A stretch of 17,850 bases of DNA from CAXBID01 sp049791475 (GCA_049791475.1 JBAQZZ010000242.1:1-17850); one strand, 5' to 3'; shown: positions 8,016 to 17,002, counted from the stretch's first letter. Numbers and translations: made by a program. The notes: generated from the letters alone by a model not told the origin.

Positions 8016-9038
8016 ATGGCAAAAATTAAATTAGAATACCTTTGGTTAGATGGTTATTTCCCAACTCAAAACTTGAGAAGTAAAACAAAGGTTGAAGAAC
8101 ATGAAAACTTTAAGGGCACATTAGAAGAGATAGGAAACTGGTCTTTTGATGGATCATCAACCAGACAAGCTGAAGGCGGATCTTCTGATTGTTTATTAGT
8201 TCCAGTTGCAATTTACCCGGATCCAGATCGTATTAACGGATACTTAGTTATGACTGAAGTAATGAGTGCTGATGGAAAACCTCACTCTTCTAATGGTAGA
8301 GCAACAATTGATGATGATGATGATGATTTCTGGTTTGGTTTTGAGCAAGAGTATTTTATAATGGATACTAAAACAGAATTACCGTTAGGTTTCCCTGTTG
8401 GCGGATATCCTGCACCTCAAGGCATGTACTATTGTTCGGTTGGTGGAAAACACACACACGGTAGGGATTTAGTTGAAGAACATGCAGATTTATGTATTGA
8501 TGCTGGTTTAAACTTTGAAGGCATTAACCAAGAAGTTGCTTCTGGACAATGGGAATTCCAATTGTTTGCCAAAGGTGCTAAAAAAGCTGGAGACGAAATT
8601 TGGGTTGCTAGATATTTACTAGACCGTTTAACTGAAAAGTATGGTTACTACATTGAATATCACCCAAAACCACTAGGAAAAGACATGGATTGGAATGGTT
8701 CTGGTATGCACGCCAACTTCTCTAACACGACTTTAAGAACTTGTGGAAGCAAAGAAACCTATGAAAAAATTTGTGAAGCTTTCCGTCCGGTTGTAAAAGA
8801 ACATATTGCAGTTTACGGTGAGTTTAACGACCAACGTTTAACTGGTTTACACGAAACTGCTGCTATTACAGATTTCTCTTATGGAATATCTGACCGTGGC
8901 GCATCTATTCGTATTCCTATCCTTACAGTAGACAAAGGATGGAAAGGGTATTTAGAAGATAGAAGACCAGCATCTAATGCTGATCCATATAAAATTGCTG
9001 GACGTATTATTAAAACAGTTAAATCCGCTAAGGTTTAA
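8016..9038 (+). CDS. glnA: Glutamine synthetase type II (eukaryote-like)
   Basis: This 340-aa cytoplasmic ATP-dependent glutamate-ammonia ligase is of the short GS II type known from eukaryotes and some bacteria, Bacteroidetes among them. The N-terminus (KLEYLWLDGY) and the beta-grasp segment with WSFDGSST are typical. Metal-binding glutamates sit in FGFEQEYF (Glu110 and Glu112). Further family motifs are GINQEVASGQWEFQ, the ATP-site DMDWNGSGMHAN, the TGLHETA loop and the RGASIRIP segment that carries the catalytic arginine. Residues just before FWFGFEQ are a run of six Asp encoded by (GAT)6 at 8310-8327. It is divergent from glnN, so the cell has two GS enzymes of different architecture whose relative use is probably set by nitrogen status. 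It ends before a strong bidirectional terminator. Confidence 0.97.
   Translation: MAKIKLEYLWLDGYFPTQNLRSKTKVEEHENFKGTLEEIGNWSFDGSSTRQAEGGSSDCLLVPVAIYPDPDRINGYLVMTEVMSADGKPHSSNGRATIDDDDDDFWFGFEQEYFIMDTKTELPLGFPVGGYPAPQGMYYCSVGGKHTHGRDLVEEHADLCIDAGLNFEGINQEVASGQWEFQLFAKGAKKAGDEIWVARYLLDRLTEKYGYYIEYHPKPLGKDMDWNGSGMHANFSNTTLRTCGSKETYEKICEAFRPVVKEHIAVYGEFNDQRLTGLHETAAITDFSYGISDRGASIRIPILTVDKGWKGYLEDRRPASNADPYKIAGRIIKTVKSAKV
8310..8327 (+). repeat. (GAT)6 microsatellite inside glnA
   Basis: Six tandem GAT codons encode six consecutive aspartates immediately before the FWFGFEQEYF active-site motif. Slippage would change the Asp count without shifting the frame. Confidence 0.9.
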
Positions 9039-9062
9039 TAATTAAAGTACAACGTTTTGTTC

Positions 9063-9104
9063 ATAATAAAAGGCTGACATTTTAAAATGTTAGCCTTTTA
9101 TTAT
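9063..9104. terminator. Strong bidirectional terminator between glnA and the DUF808 gene
   Basis: The two 21-nt arms (9063-9083 and 9084-9104) are complementary along their whole length, with a single G-T wobble in the GGCTGAC/GTTAGCC core. The outer part is A-rich on the left and T-rich on the right, so both convergent genes see a U-tract. It lies 24 bp after the glnA stop and 21 bp from the DUF808 gene stop. Confidence 0.92.
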
Positions 9105-9125
9105 ATTTAAAAATATAAATGAGTT

Positions 9126-10007
9126 CTATTTCTTCTTTTTAAATAAAAACTTAAAAGTCTTCACCAACAAAAACGCTAAACCTCCAACACCTAAGCCCAT
9201 TATAAAATCTCTTATAAAACTAGGAATGTTTTCTAAAAAGTGATGAAAGAATTCAATTTCATGCACAAATATTCCGCCGGCAACTAATAATAAAGCTATG
9301 GTGCCAATAACCGATAAACTTCTTATAACCCAAGGCAATGTATTTATTAAAAGATTTCCTATAATATGAACAAAACTCTTTTTATTATTGTTGAGCTTCA
9401 CCAGCCTCAAACCAAAATCATCCATTCTAACTATTAAGGCAACAATACCATAAACACCTATTGTGGCAATTATAGCGACTATAGAAACAACTAATATTTG
9501 AAACAAAAGTGGTTTCCCAAGCACAGTACCAAGTGCGATAATTACAATTTCTACCGATAAAATAAAATCAGTGAAAATTGCAGATTTAATTTTCTTTTTT
9601 TCAGCTATAACTTGCGCTTCTTTAGATAACACGATTACTGATTCGATTTCATCAGTAGCTTTAAGCTCTTTATGTGGAACAAAAAAATGAAATATTTTTT
9701 CAAAACCTTCAAAAGCTAAATAAATACCTCCTAAAATTAACGCTAATGTAACACCCCAAGGTGCAAAAGCACTTAATAAAAATGCAACAGGTAATATAAT
9801 TAATTTGTTAAGTGCAGAACCTTTTGTAATTGCCCACAACACAGGTAACTCTCTTGAGGCAAGAAACCCTGTGGCTTTTTCAGCATTAACTGCTAAATCA
9901 TCACCCAAAATACCAGCTGTTTTTTTGGTAGAAATTTTACTCATTACAACTACATCGTCCATTAATGCAGCGATATCATCAAATAATGCAAAAAAACCTG
10001 AGGCCAT
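9126..10007 (-). CDS. DUF808 (YedI-like) inner-membrane protein
   Basis: This 293-aa protein begins with ASGFFALFDDIAALMDDV, the highly recognisable start of the DUF808/YedI family, followed by SKISTKKTAGILGDDLAVNAEKA. The rest is mainly membrane helices: about 70-105, 145-190, 215-245 and 255-285. Between them lies a short polar section that includes the conserved RELPVLWAITKGS and FEGFEKIFH motifs. The C-terminus is a basic FKKKK tail. The family's function is not established. It starts 20 bp after the pssA stop codon, so the two genes are probably co-transcribed. Termination is at the shared hairpin 9063-9104. Confidence 0.93.
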   Translation of the reverse strand: MASGFFALFDDIAALMDDVVVMSKISTKKTAGILGDDLAVNAEKATGFLASRELPVLWAITKGSALNKLIILPVAFLLSAFAPWGVTLALILGGIYLAFEGFEKIFHFFVPHKELKATDEIESVIVLSKEAQVIAEKKKIKSAIFTDFILSVEIVIIALGTVLGKPLLFQILVVSIVAIIATIGVYGIVALIVRMDDFGLRLVKLNNNKKSFVHIIGNLLINTLPWVIRSLSVIGTIALLLVAGGIFVHEIEFFHHFLENIPSFIRDFIMGLGVGGLAFLLVKTFKFLFKKKK

Positions 10008-10027
10008 TTAATATTCTTTTTAAAAAA

Positions 10028-10777
10028 TTATTTTGAAGTTAAATTCTCTAAAATAGACATGATAATGTAAAGTAATATGATAATTGGAATGGACGCAAAT
10101 TGCAAAACAATTAATAACACAATACAAAGTAATATAAAAATGTATCGTGTGGCATTAGCTTTAAAACTATAATTTTTAAACTTTAAAGCAAATAATTTTA
10201 TACTAGAATTTAAAAGGTAACAACTTAAAATAGTTAGACTAATTAAAAACCATTTATTTAAAATAATGGCATTAATGGCATCACTATTTTGAAATTCTAA
10301 AATTAATGGTAATGAAATAATTAACAAAGCATTTGCCGGTGTAGGCAATCCTTTAAAATAAGTTTGTTGGTCATCATCTATATTAAATTTAGCTAATCTA
10401 TATGCTGATGCCAGGGTTATTAGTAGACCAAAAAGTGGTAATAAACTCCCTCCTAGTGTTTGCAAAAAAGCATCAAAACTATTGAGGTTATAAAAATCAT
10501 CTACCCAACCATTTTGGGTAAGCCCAAAAAGTTTAAACATCACCAAACCAGGCACTAAACCACTTGTAACCATATCTGCAAGCGAATCTAATTGTAATCC
10601 TAATTCACTTTGTACATTCAATTTTCTGGCAGCAAAACCATCAAAAAAGTCAAAAAATATACCTAGAAAAACAAAAAATGATGCTGTAACAAAATCATTA
10701 TTTAGAACAAAAATTACCGCAACACAACCACAAAATAAGTTTAAAAGTGTTAAAGCATTCGGTATCAATTTTTTCAT
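10028..10777 (-). CDS. pssA: CDP-diacylglycerol-serine O-phosphatidyltransferase
   Basis: This 249-aa membrane enzyme transfers a phosphatidyl group from CDP-diacylglycerol to serine, the first step to phosphatidylethanolamine. The complete CDP-alcohol phosphatidyltransferase signature is present: D43-x2-D46-G47-x2-A50-R51-x8-G60-x3-D64-x3-D68, with all aspartates in place. About six to eight hydrophobic helices fill the rest. I chose the ATG at 10777 (MKKLIPNALTLLNLFCG, the usual family start); the longer frame from 10813 opens with TTG and adds 12 unlikely residues. The substrate serine, rather than glycerol phosphate or inositol, is inferred from the N-terminal NALTLLNLFCG stretch typical of PssA. 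It heads a two-gene unit with the DUF808 gene and is divergent from the PorV/PorQ-like gene. Confidence 0.92.
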   Translation of the reverse strand: MKKLIPNALTLLNLFCGCVAVIFVLNNDFVTASFFVFLGIFFDFFDGFAARKLNVQSELGLQLDSLADMVTSGLVPGLVMFKLFGLTQNGWVDDFYNLNSFDAFLQTLGGSLLPLFGLLITLASAYRLAKFNIDDDQQTYFKGLPTPANALLIISLPLILEFQNSDAINAIILNKWFLISLTILSCYLLNSSIKLFALKFKNYSFKANATRYIFILLCIVLLIVLQFASIPIIILLYIIMSILENLTSK

Positions 10778-10866
10778 GTGATTATATTTTGATTTTGTAA
10801 AAATAACAAACAATTTTCGTCTAAAGCAATATCTCTTATAATTTCAAGTTTATAGGTTTAAATATT

Positions 10867-11964
10867 ATGTGCATCTTTGTAAAAAAAATTCGATTGAAAC
10901 CTTACATCAGTACATTATTCTTGGTTTTATCAATGTCTGTATTTAGTCAAACCGTTAGAAAATATTCTAATGAGTTTATGAATATTGGCGTGGATGCTGC
11001 TGCATTGGGAATGAGTAGTGCTGTAACTTCGCAAACGGCTGATGTAAATTCTGGATATTGGAATCCTGCGGGATTATTAAAATTGGAAGATAATCAACTC
11101 GCTTTAATGCATTCTAGTTATTTTGCAAACATTGCTAACTATGATTATGCCGCTTTTGCGATGCCTTTAGATGACAGAAGTGCCGTTGGAATTTCGCTAA
11201 TTCGTTTTGCTGTTGATGATATATTAAACACCACACAACTTATTGATGCCGAAGGAAATATAAACTATGATAGAATTAGTTTATTCTCTACTGCCGATTA
11301 TGGTTTAACGTTTTCATACGCTAGAAAACTTCCTGTACAGGGTTTAAATTATGGTGTAAATGCAAAAGTAATTCGCAGAATTATTGGCGATTTTGCATCG
11401 TCTTGGGGTTTTGGTTTAGATTTCGGAATTCAGTTTGAAACCAATAACAATTGGAAGTTTGGTGTTATGGCACGAGATATTACCACCACTTTTAACGCTT
11501 GGGCTATTGATGAAGAGCAATTTGCTACCATTAGAGATGCCGTAGAAGGGCAAAACCAAGAATTACCAGAAACTACCGAAATTACCATTCCTAAATTACA
11601 AATAGGATTATCAAAATTAGTAGATTTTAATTTTGATTACACCCTTTTAATGGCAGCTAATTTAAACGTTCGTTTCGCAGAAAACAACGATATTATATCC
11701 ACCTCATTCGCTAGTATAAATCCTGCTTTAGGTTTTGAATTTGGCTATATAGATATGGTTTACTTACGAGCTGGAATGGGTAATTTTCAAAATGAATTAC
11801 AAATAGACAATACCGAACAATTAAGTTTTCAACCAAGTTTCGGTGTTGGCTTTAAATACAATGGTATTCAAATAGATTATGCATTTACTGATATTGGTGA
11901 CCAAAGTGTGGCTTTGTACTCTAATGTTTTTTCTTTAAAAGTGGATTTGAGTATCTTTAGATAA
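10867..11964 (+). CDS. PorV/PorQ-family outer-membrane beta-barrel protein
   Basis: This 365-aa protein has a signal peptide (hydrophobic segment about 13-26, cleaved near VFS/QT). The mature protein opens with the PorV/PorQ-type pattern NIGVDAAALGMSSAVTSQTADVNSGYWNPAGL, here split as residues about 39-70, and continues as alternating short beta strands ending in a C-terminal aromatic-rich strand, as expected for a FadL-like barrel. PorV itself shuttles cargo in the type IX secretion system, but this sequence lacks the longer PorV N-terminus I would expect, so a general family name is safer. The gene is followed after 12 bp by the DUF4105 protein gene and probably forms an operon with it. A TAGGTTTA at 10853-10860 is one base off a TAnnTTTG box, but it lies very close to the start codon. 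Confidence 0.8.
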   Translation: MCIFVKKIRLKPYISTLFLVLSMSVFSQTVRKYSNEFMNIGVDAAALGMSSAVTSQTADVNSGYWNPAGLLKLEDNQLALMHSSYFANIANYDYAAFAMPLDDRSAVGISLIRFAVDDILNTTQLIDAEGNINYDRISLFSTADYGLTFSYARKLPVQGLNYGVNAKVIRRIIGDFASSWGFGLDFGIQFETNNNWKFGVMARDITTTFNAWAIDEEQFATIRDAVEGQNQELPETTEITIPKLQIGLSKLVDFNFDYTLLMAANLNVRFAENNDIISTSFASINPALGFEFGYIDMVYLRAGMGNFQNELQIDNTEQLSFQPSFGVGFKYNGIQIDYAFTDIGDQSVALYSNVFSLKVDLSIFR

Positions 11965-11976
11965 TATTTAAAATTC

Positions 11977-13158
11977 ATGCAAAAAACATTATTTTTTTTA
12001 CTACTCGTTTTTTCTTTTCAAATTACAAATGCCCAACAAAATATCTTGTCTGATAATGCTGAAGTTAGTGTTTTAACAATTGGCCCAGGCAGGTCTTTAA
12101 ATGATGCTTTTGGTCATAATGCTTTCAGAATAAAAGATTCTAAAAATAACTTGGATATAAGTTTTGATTATGGTCGTTTTGATTTTTATGCTCCAAATTT
12201 CTATTTAAATTTTGCAAGAGGAAAGTTAAATTACGCTATTGGAAGTACCGCTTTTTATGATTTTTTACGATTCTATATTTACCAAAACAGAACCGTAAAA
12301 GAACAGGTTTTAAACCTATCGCAAAACGAAAAACAATCACTTTATATTTTCTTATTAGAAAACAACAAACCTGAGAATCAAAATTATTTATATGATTTCT
12401 TTTTCGATAATTGTGCTACAAAAATAAAAGACGTAGCAAATACTAATTTAAATAATACCATTAATTTTAAACAACCAAAAGACTTTGAATCCAAAACGTT
12501 TAGAGCACTTATTCATGAGTATGTAAATAAAAATTCTTGGGGAAGTTTAGGTATTGATATTGCTTTAGGCTCTGTAATTGATACAAAAGCCACTGCAGAA
12601 GAACATATGTTTTTACCAGATAATATTTATAATTTCTTTGAAGTAGCTACTTTAAAAAACGGTGAGCCATTAGTAAAATCGAGTCAAGTGTTGTATTCAA
12701 AAAAAGGAACCGTTCAGTCAAGTTCTTTTTTTACTAGCCCATTATTTGTTTTTGGAATTTTAGGATTACTTATTCTATATATTACCTTTAAAGATTATAA
12801 GAACAAAAAACAAAGTAAATGGTTAGATATTTCATTGTTTGCAATTACTGGAATTATAGGGGTTTTAGTTTTATTACTTTGGTTTGCTACCAACCATACA
12901 GCCACACAACATAATTACAATTTACTTTGGGCTTGTGCACTAAATATTATAGTTATTGGGCAATTATTTAAATTGAAACCAAGTAAATGGTTTATTAAAT
13001 ACATTAAGTTTTTAATAATTCTTTTGTGTTTATTAACCTTACATTGGATAATTGGCGTGCAAGTTTTCGCTATTGGTTTAATCCCTTTTTTAATAGCTTT
13101 ATTTATTAGATATCTCTTTTTAGCAAATCATTTTACTAAACTTAATAATGTTGAGTAA
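11977..13158 (+). CDS. DUF4105/Lnb_N-type periplasmic domain with C-terminal membrane helices
   Basis: This 393-aa protein has a signal peptide (cleavage near TNA/QQ, residue 19) and a periplasmic domain of about 230 residues carrying the hallmarks of the DUF4105 (Lnb_N) family: LNDAFGHNAFRI with His47 and FFDNCATKIKD with Cys146. These two could form a Cys/His pair as in papain-like or NlpC/P60-type hydrolases; that is inference, and no activity is established for the family. The C-terminal third holds about five hydrophobic helices (from about residue 252 on: FVFGILGLLILYI, AITGIIGVLVLLLWF, ACALNIIVIGQLF, FLIILLCLLTLHWI, FAIGLIPFLIALFI), anchoring the domain in the inner membrane. Spacing of 12 bp to the PorV/PorQ-like gene suggests a functional pair. 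Its stop is one base away from the stop of the convergent sugar transferase gene. Confidence 0.85.
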   Translation: MQKTLFFLLLVFSFQITNAQQNILSDNAEVSVLTIGPGRSLNDAFGHNAFRIKDSKNNLDISFDYGRFDFYAPNFYLNFARGKLNYAIGSTAFYDFLRFYIYQNRTVKEQVLNLSQNEKQSLYIFLLENNKPENQNYLYDFFFDNCATKIKDVANTNLNNTINFKQPKDFESKTFRALIHEYVNKNSWGSLGIDIALGSVIDTKATAEEHMFLPDNIYNFFEVATLKNGEPLVKSSQVLYSKKGTVQSSSFFTSPLFVFGILGLLILYITFKDYKNKKQSKWLDISLFAITGIIGVLVLLLWFATNHTATQHNYNLLWACALNIIVIGQLFKLKPSKWFIKYIKFLIILLCLLTLHWIIGVQVFAIGLIPFLIALFIRYLFLANHFTKLNNVE

Positions 13159-13159
13159 T

Positions 13160-14551
13160 TTATTGTCCTCGAAAGAAAATAACTGTACTCATTGTTTTTA
13201 CAATAATATTCACATCTAGAAAAAAGCTACGGTGCTTTATATAATATAAGTCATATTGGAGCTTTGTTAAACTTTCATCAACAGAAGCGCCATATTTTGT
13301 TTTTACTTGTGCCCAACCAGTAAGCCCGGGCTTAACAATGTGTCTGGTTTCATAAAAAGGTAGTATTTGAGATAATTCTTTAACAAAATGAGGTCGCTCT
13401 GGCCGAGGTCCAATTAAACTCATATCCCCTTTCAGAATATTTATAAATTGAGGGATTTCATCTACTCTTGCGTTTCTTAAAAATTTACCAAATGGTGTAA
13501 TCCTTACATCATTCTTTTTAGCCCAAACCGCACCATCTTTTTCTGCATTTTTCACCATGGTTCTGAACTTGATAATTTTGAAAAGATTTCCATTTTTACC
13601 TATGCGTTCTTGTGTATAAAAAAGTGGCCCACGATTTCCTAATACGTTACCTATTAAAACAAACGGTAACATAAGAAGCCCTCCTAAAGCACCAACAATA
13701 GAGATAATAATATCAAATAAGCGATGAAAAAATAAATACATTTTGTTATGATTACTTCTACTAAAAGGGAAGTATTTATAAAAATCTTTACCAACAAATT
13801 GAACAGGTACACGATGCGTCATATCCTCATAAACTTGGGTATATTCTTTTATTGGAAAACCGCCTTCTAAAAGTGTCATTAGGTCTCTGTAAATATCTGA
13901 AGTAATTGACTCAGAATCATAACTAGCTATTACAATTTCAGAAATATTTTCGTCTTTAATGACTTGATATATCTGTTTCGGGCTATATTCAATAATTCCC
14001 TTAACTTTAATCTTCTCTTCCTTTTTGGTTTCGCAATTTATGAACCCAACAATTTTATAATTTGGATCTGCATCATTAAAAGCTTCTACAATAGCTTTAA
14101 TGTTTGAGGTTTCTCCAATTATCAATACTTTTTTATAAAATCTTGGTGACACTATAAAAGTGACATATAAGAAACGCCAAATAAACAACGCAAAAAGTAT
14201 TGCAAAATAAAAGAAGAAAATTTGAAGTCGGTTATCAGGTAATATCGGTGTGAAAAAGGGTGTTAAAAAATAAAATAAAACGGTAACAGATACTGTAAAA
14301 ACAATATTTACATATACTTTTTCAATTTTACTAGATTTTTGTAAATCGTAAAGTTCGAATATAGTTCCAAAAATTGAAATATATAAAATGAGTACAAAAA
14401 TCCAGTGCCAATTCTCTTTCGTGACTATCAAGTAGTCAAAATCAAAAGTATTACCCACAAAATATAGCACTATAAGTATGGATGCTATATCAAATAAACG
14501 TAGGAGTATTTTACGTTCTGATATATTAAAATGAATACTAAATTTGGACAT
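13160..14551 (-). CDS. Polyprenyl-phosphate sugar-1-phosphate transferase (WcaJ/WbaP-type)
   Basis: This 463-aa initiating enzyme of lipid-linked polysaccharide synthesis moves a sugar-1-phosphate from a nucleotide sugar to undecaprenyl phosphate at the inner membrane. Four N-terminal membrane helices (about 15-140) are followed by a Rossmann-like cytosolic domain (KVLIIGETSNIKAIVEAF onward, about 165-250). A re-entrant or membrane helix lies near 270-298. The catalytic Bac_transf domain has KFRTM, DEIPQFINILKGDMSLIGPRPE and PGLTGWAQV, and the usual short C-terminus ending near RGQ. Architecture and length match the exopolysaccharide polyprenyl glycosylphosphotransferase family. The sugar (glucose, galactose or an amino sugar) cannot be told. 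It is the last gene of the minus-strand polysaccharide block, 57 bp after a glycosyltransferase gene. Confidence 0.95.
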   Translation of the reverse strand: MSKFSIHFNISERKILLRLFDIASILIVLYFVGNTFDFDYLIVTKENWHWIFVLILYISIFGTIFELYDLQKSSKIEKVYVNIVFTVSVTVLFYFLTPFFTPILPDNRLQIFFFYFAILFALFIWRFLYVTFIVSPRFYKKVLIIGETSNIKAIVEAFNDADPNYKIVGFINCETKKEEKIKVKGIIEYSPKQIYQVIKDENISEIVIASYDSESITSDIYRDLMTLLEGGFPIKEYTQVYEDMTHRVPVQFVGKDFYKYFPFSRSNHNKMYLFFHRLFDIIISIVGALGGLLMLPFVLIGNVLGNRGPLFYTQERIGKNGNLFKIIKFRTMVKNAEKDGAVWAKKNDVRITPFGKFLRNARVDEIPQFINILKGDMSLIGPRPERPHFVKELSQILPFYETRHIVKPGLTGWAQVKTKYGASVDESLTKLQYDLYYIKHRSFFLDVNIIVKTMSTVIFFRGQ

Positions 14552-14608
14552 CTTTATCTAAACAATTTTAGAGCAACAAAGATAACAAGTAAATATGGAT
14601 AACAAATA

Positions 14609-15619
14609 TTAAGAAAGCAGAGTTATCCATTTTTCCTTAACAATATTCCAATCAAATTGTTCAACTTTTTTTCTTGCATTAATTGTCATTGCTTTAGTAT
14701 CAAACCTTTTTAACACCATATGCGTTATTGATTTAGCTAATAATACCGCATTATTTGGTTCTACCAAAATTCCTTCTTCTTTATTCTTAATTAGAAAAGG
14801 CATACCACCAACATTAGTTGAAATAACCTGTAAACCTAAAGCCATAGCTTCAATGACGCTAACTGGCATATTATCAAAATTAGTTGTGTTTATAAAAATG
14901 TTATAATCTTCAGAAAGCTTAATCCATTCTTTTTTTGATAGTTTACCAGTAAATTTAACTTCAACACCTAATTCTTCGGCAAATTGTTTGGCTAATTTTA
15001 AACTTCCATCTTTTTCTGGTCCAACCATACAAAGTGAGGCTTCTATATGTTCCGCTTTTAAAATTTTTAAAATCTCAACAGCTAATAATGGGTTGTATAT
15101 TTCTGCAAACGAACGCACCCATAGAAGTTTTGGTATATCGAAAATTCTATTTTTAAAAGTATAGTTTTTAAGTTCAATAGTATTTGGAATAACTTCTAAA
15201 TTGTGATAATCAAAGTCTTGAAATTGTGCCTTTAAATATTCTGAAGGTGTCACATTTTTAAAAGCATTGTTAAATAGGGCTTTACTTAATTTTGGGGAAT
15301 ACTTTAGTCGCTTTTGAAGATTTCCGCCATGTAAAATAGGAATATATTTCAACCTTAAAACTCTACATAATTGGCTAACCAAGTAAGCATAATAAAAATT
15401 GCTTGTGCTATAAGTATCTATAAGGACATAATCAACCTCTTTTTTTAATAAAATAACAGCTTTAAGCATGTCTAATAATCGCAAAAATTTATTAGACTTA
15501 CTTGACGCTGTTTTTACTGTAAAACCTTCTAAAACCAACAGTTTCCCAAGTGTTTCGACCGTAGTTGGTGTTTTATTACCATTAGATAAGTTATTTCCTA
15601 TATAAAGTAGTTTTTTCAT
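14609..15619 (-). CDS. Glycosyltransferase family 4
   Basis: This 336-aa soluble or membrane-associated GT-B glycosyltransferase has an acceptor-binding N-terminal half starting LLYIGNNLSNGNKTPTTVE, where a Gly/Asn-rich loop follows the first strand. The donor-binding C-terminal half has IPNTIE, LLWVRSFAEIYNP, VGPEKDGS and FTGKLSKKEW, and the nucleotide-sugar site DNMPVSVIEAMALG. In the usual E-x7-E motif the first Glu is Asp here, a variant seen in this subgroup as far as I recall; the second Glu is kept. It probably adds one sugar to the lipid-linked repeat unit. Its start codon lies inside the end of the upstream Wzy/WaaL-like gene (29-nt overlap), suggesting translational coupling. Donor and linkage are unknown. 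Confidence 0.92.
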   Translation of the reverse strand: MKKLLYIGNNLSNGNKTPTTVETLGKLLVLEGFTVKTASSKSNKFLRLLDMLKAVILLKKEVDYVLIDTYSTSNFYYAYLVSQLCRVLRLKYIPILHGGNLQKRLKYSPKLSKALFNNAFKNVTPSEYLKAQFQDFDYHNLEVIPNTIELKNYTFKNRIFDIPKLLWVRSFAEIYNPLLAVEILKILKAEHIEASLCMVGPEKDGSLKLAKQFAEELGVEVKFTGKLSKKEWIKLSEDYNIFINTTNFDNMPVSVIEAMALGLQVISTNVGGMPFLIKNKEEGILVEPNNAVLLAKSITHMVLKRFDTKAMTINARKKVEQFDWNIVKEKWITLLS

Positions 15620-16934
15620 TGGTAATATGTAACAAAGCTAATGCGTAAATAAATCCTGGTGCTGCAATTCGCATAGAGGAATGATTAATTGTAGCAAACC
15701 AAAATAATAAAAATGCATAAAAATAATAATTTCCTTTATTTTGATTTCGGTAGACTAATGGTGCTACTATTAAAATGATTAATATTAAAATACCTAACAT
15801 ACCATGCTCTGCTAATAAACGGCTAACTTCGTTATGAGAAGCTGATCCTTGACCTGTTTCTTCAATACGTTGCTCTTTTGCTCCACTAGCTCCAATACCA
15901 AAAAAAGGATTTTTAACAAAACCTTCAATTTCACCTGCAAATAACGTTAAACGCCCTGTTGAGACATCACTTTTTTCTTCTCCCATAGCGTTTTCATTAG
16001 CATAACGCTTATCTATAAGCCCCCTAGTTTGATTAGAACTTATTACCCATATAATAAGAACAACGCCCGAGAAAAGAATCAAATTTTTCATCAATTTGCT
16101 TCTAACAACTCCTTTAGCTTGTACAAAGTAAGTTAATAAAAAAATAACAATGCTAAGTAAAGCTGTTATAACTCCTCCTCTACTAAAAGTAACCACTGCA
16201 CGAAAGGAAATAATAATAAAAAGTAGAATATTTAGTATTTTATTTCCAAATTTTGGTGAATCAACAAACAACCTTGCACCAATAATAAGCATGCCAAGAC
16301 CCAGTACTGTAGCTACTTGATTTGCCCCAAAGCCACCAGAGGTTGCTGCATTAGACCCCGTTCCTGACAACACCTCTTTAACACTGGGTGTGTAAAGAAA
16401 GACATAAGTAGTTAACGCAATTAAGGGTAATGCAATGTACAAAAGCACCTCATTTAGTTCCTTGCGACTGATTTTTTTATCATAACAAAATAACGCCGCA
16501 ATACCCAAAGAAATAGGACCACTTAATACAAATAAAATGTTTTTTCTGAAATTAGCTTCATAACTTATCATCATGGAAGCCACAAAAATGGCTGGTACGA
16601 GAAGGAGTAAATATATAAAGTAAGCATAAGCCTTACCTGAAACGTTTTTGTAAAAAATTCCCATTAAGCAAAATAAAATAACTAAATACTTACTAGACTC
16701 ATAAAAAAATGAGCTTTTAGTCATTCTAAACAACACTTCTGCACCCACAAAATAAGCACATGCCATTAATACAATAATGGTTTTCTTGGATTTTGGAGCT
16801 ACTATAATTTTATGTAAAAAATATAATAAGGCAATTACAAAATAAATTTTCCCTAAACTTCTATTTAAAAACACGAGACCACCAAAAGCGATATGCAATC
16901 CAACTAAAGCAATATAACTTAATTTATTTTTCAA
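15591..16934 (-). CDS. O-antigen polymerase/ligase-family membrane protein (Wzy/WaaL-like)
   Basis: This is a 447-aa integral membrane protein with about eleven to twelve hydrophobic segments. A large loop holds the Wzy_C-type signature: FSRGG near the middle, then NPFFGIGASG and a conserved SHNEVSRLLAEHG segment leading into the last helices. Proteins of this family either polymerise repeat units on the lipid carrier (Wzy) or ligate the finished chain to an acceptor (WaaL); sequence alone does not separate them. The position among glycosyltransferases and an initiating transferase favours polymerase. It overlaps the next glycosyltransferase gene by 29 nt and lies 68 bp after the glycosyltransferase gene at the right edge. 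Confidence 0.88.
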   Translation of the reverse strand: MKNKLSYIALVGLHIAFGGLVFLNRSLGKIYFVIALLYFLHKIIVAPKSKKTIIVLMACAYFVGAEVLFRMTKSSFFYESSKYLVILFCLMGIFYKNVSGKAYAYFIYLLLLVPAIFVASMMISYEANFRKNILFVLSGPISLGIAALFCYDKKISRKELNEVLLYIALPLIALTTYVFLYTPSVKEVLSGTGSNAATSGGFGANQVATVLGLGMLIIGARLFVDSPKFGNKILNILLFIIISFRAVVTFSRGGVITALLSIVIFLLTYFVQAKGVVRSKLMKNLILFSGVVLIIWVISSNQTRGLIDKRYANENAMGEEKSDVSTGRLTLFAGEIEGFVKNPFFGIGASGAKEQRIEETGQGSASHNEVSRLLAEHGMLGILILIILIVAPLVYRNQNKGNYYFYAFLLFWFATINHSSMRIAAPGFIYALALLHITNEKTTLYRK

Positions 16935-17002
16935 ATATTTAGCTTAGAAATTCTACTACCATTAAAATACAAATATAGCATTCCAATCACAGTTTTTTAT
17001 AG

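Noticed and set aside
9805..10011. Plus-strand frame of 68 codons
   Set aside because: It is antisense to the conserved N-terminus of the DUF808 protein.
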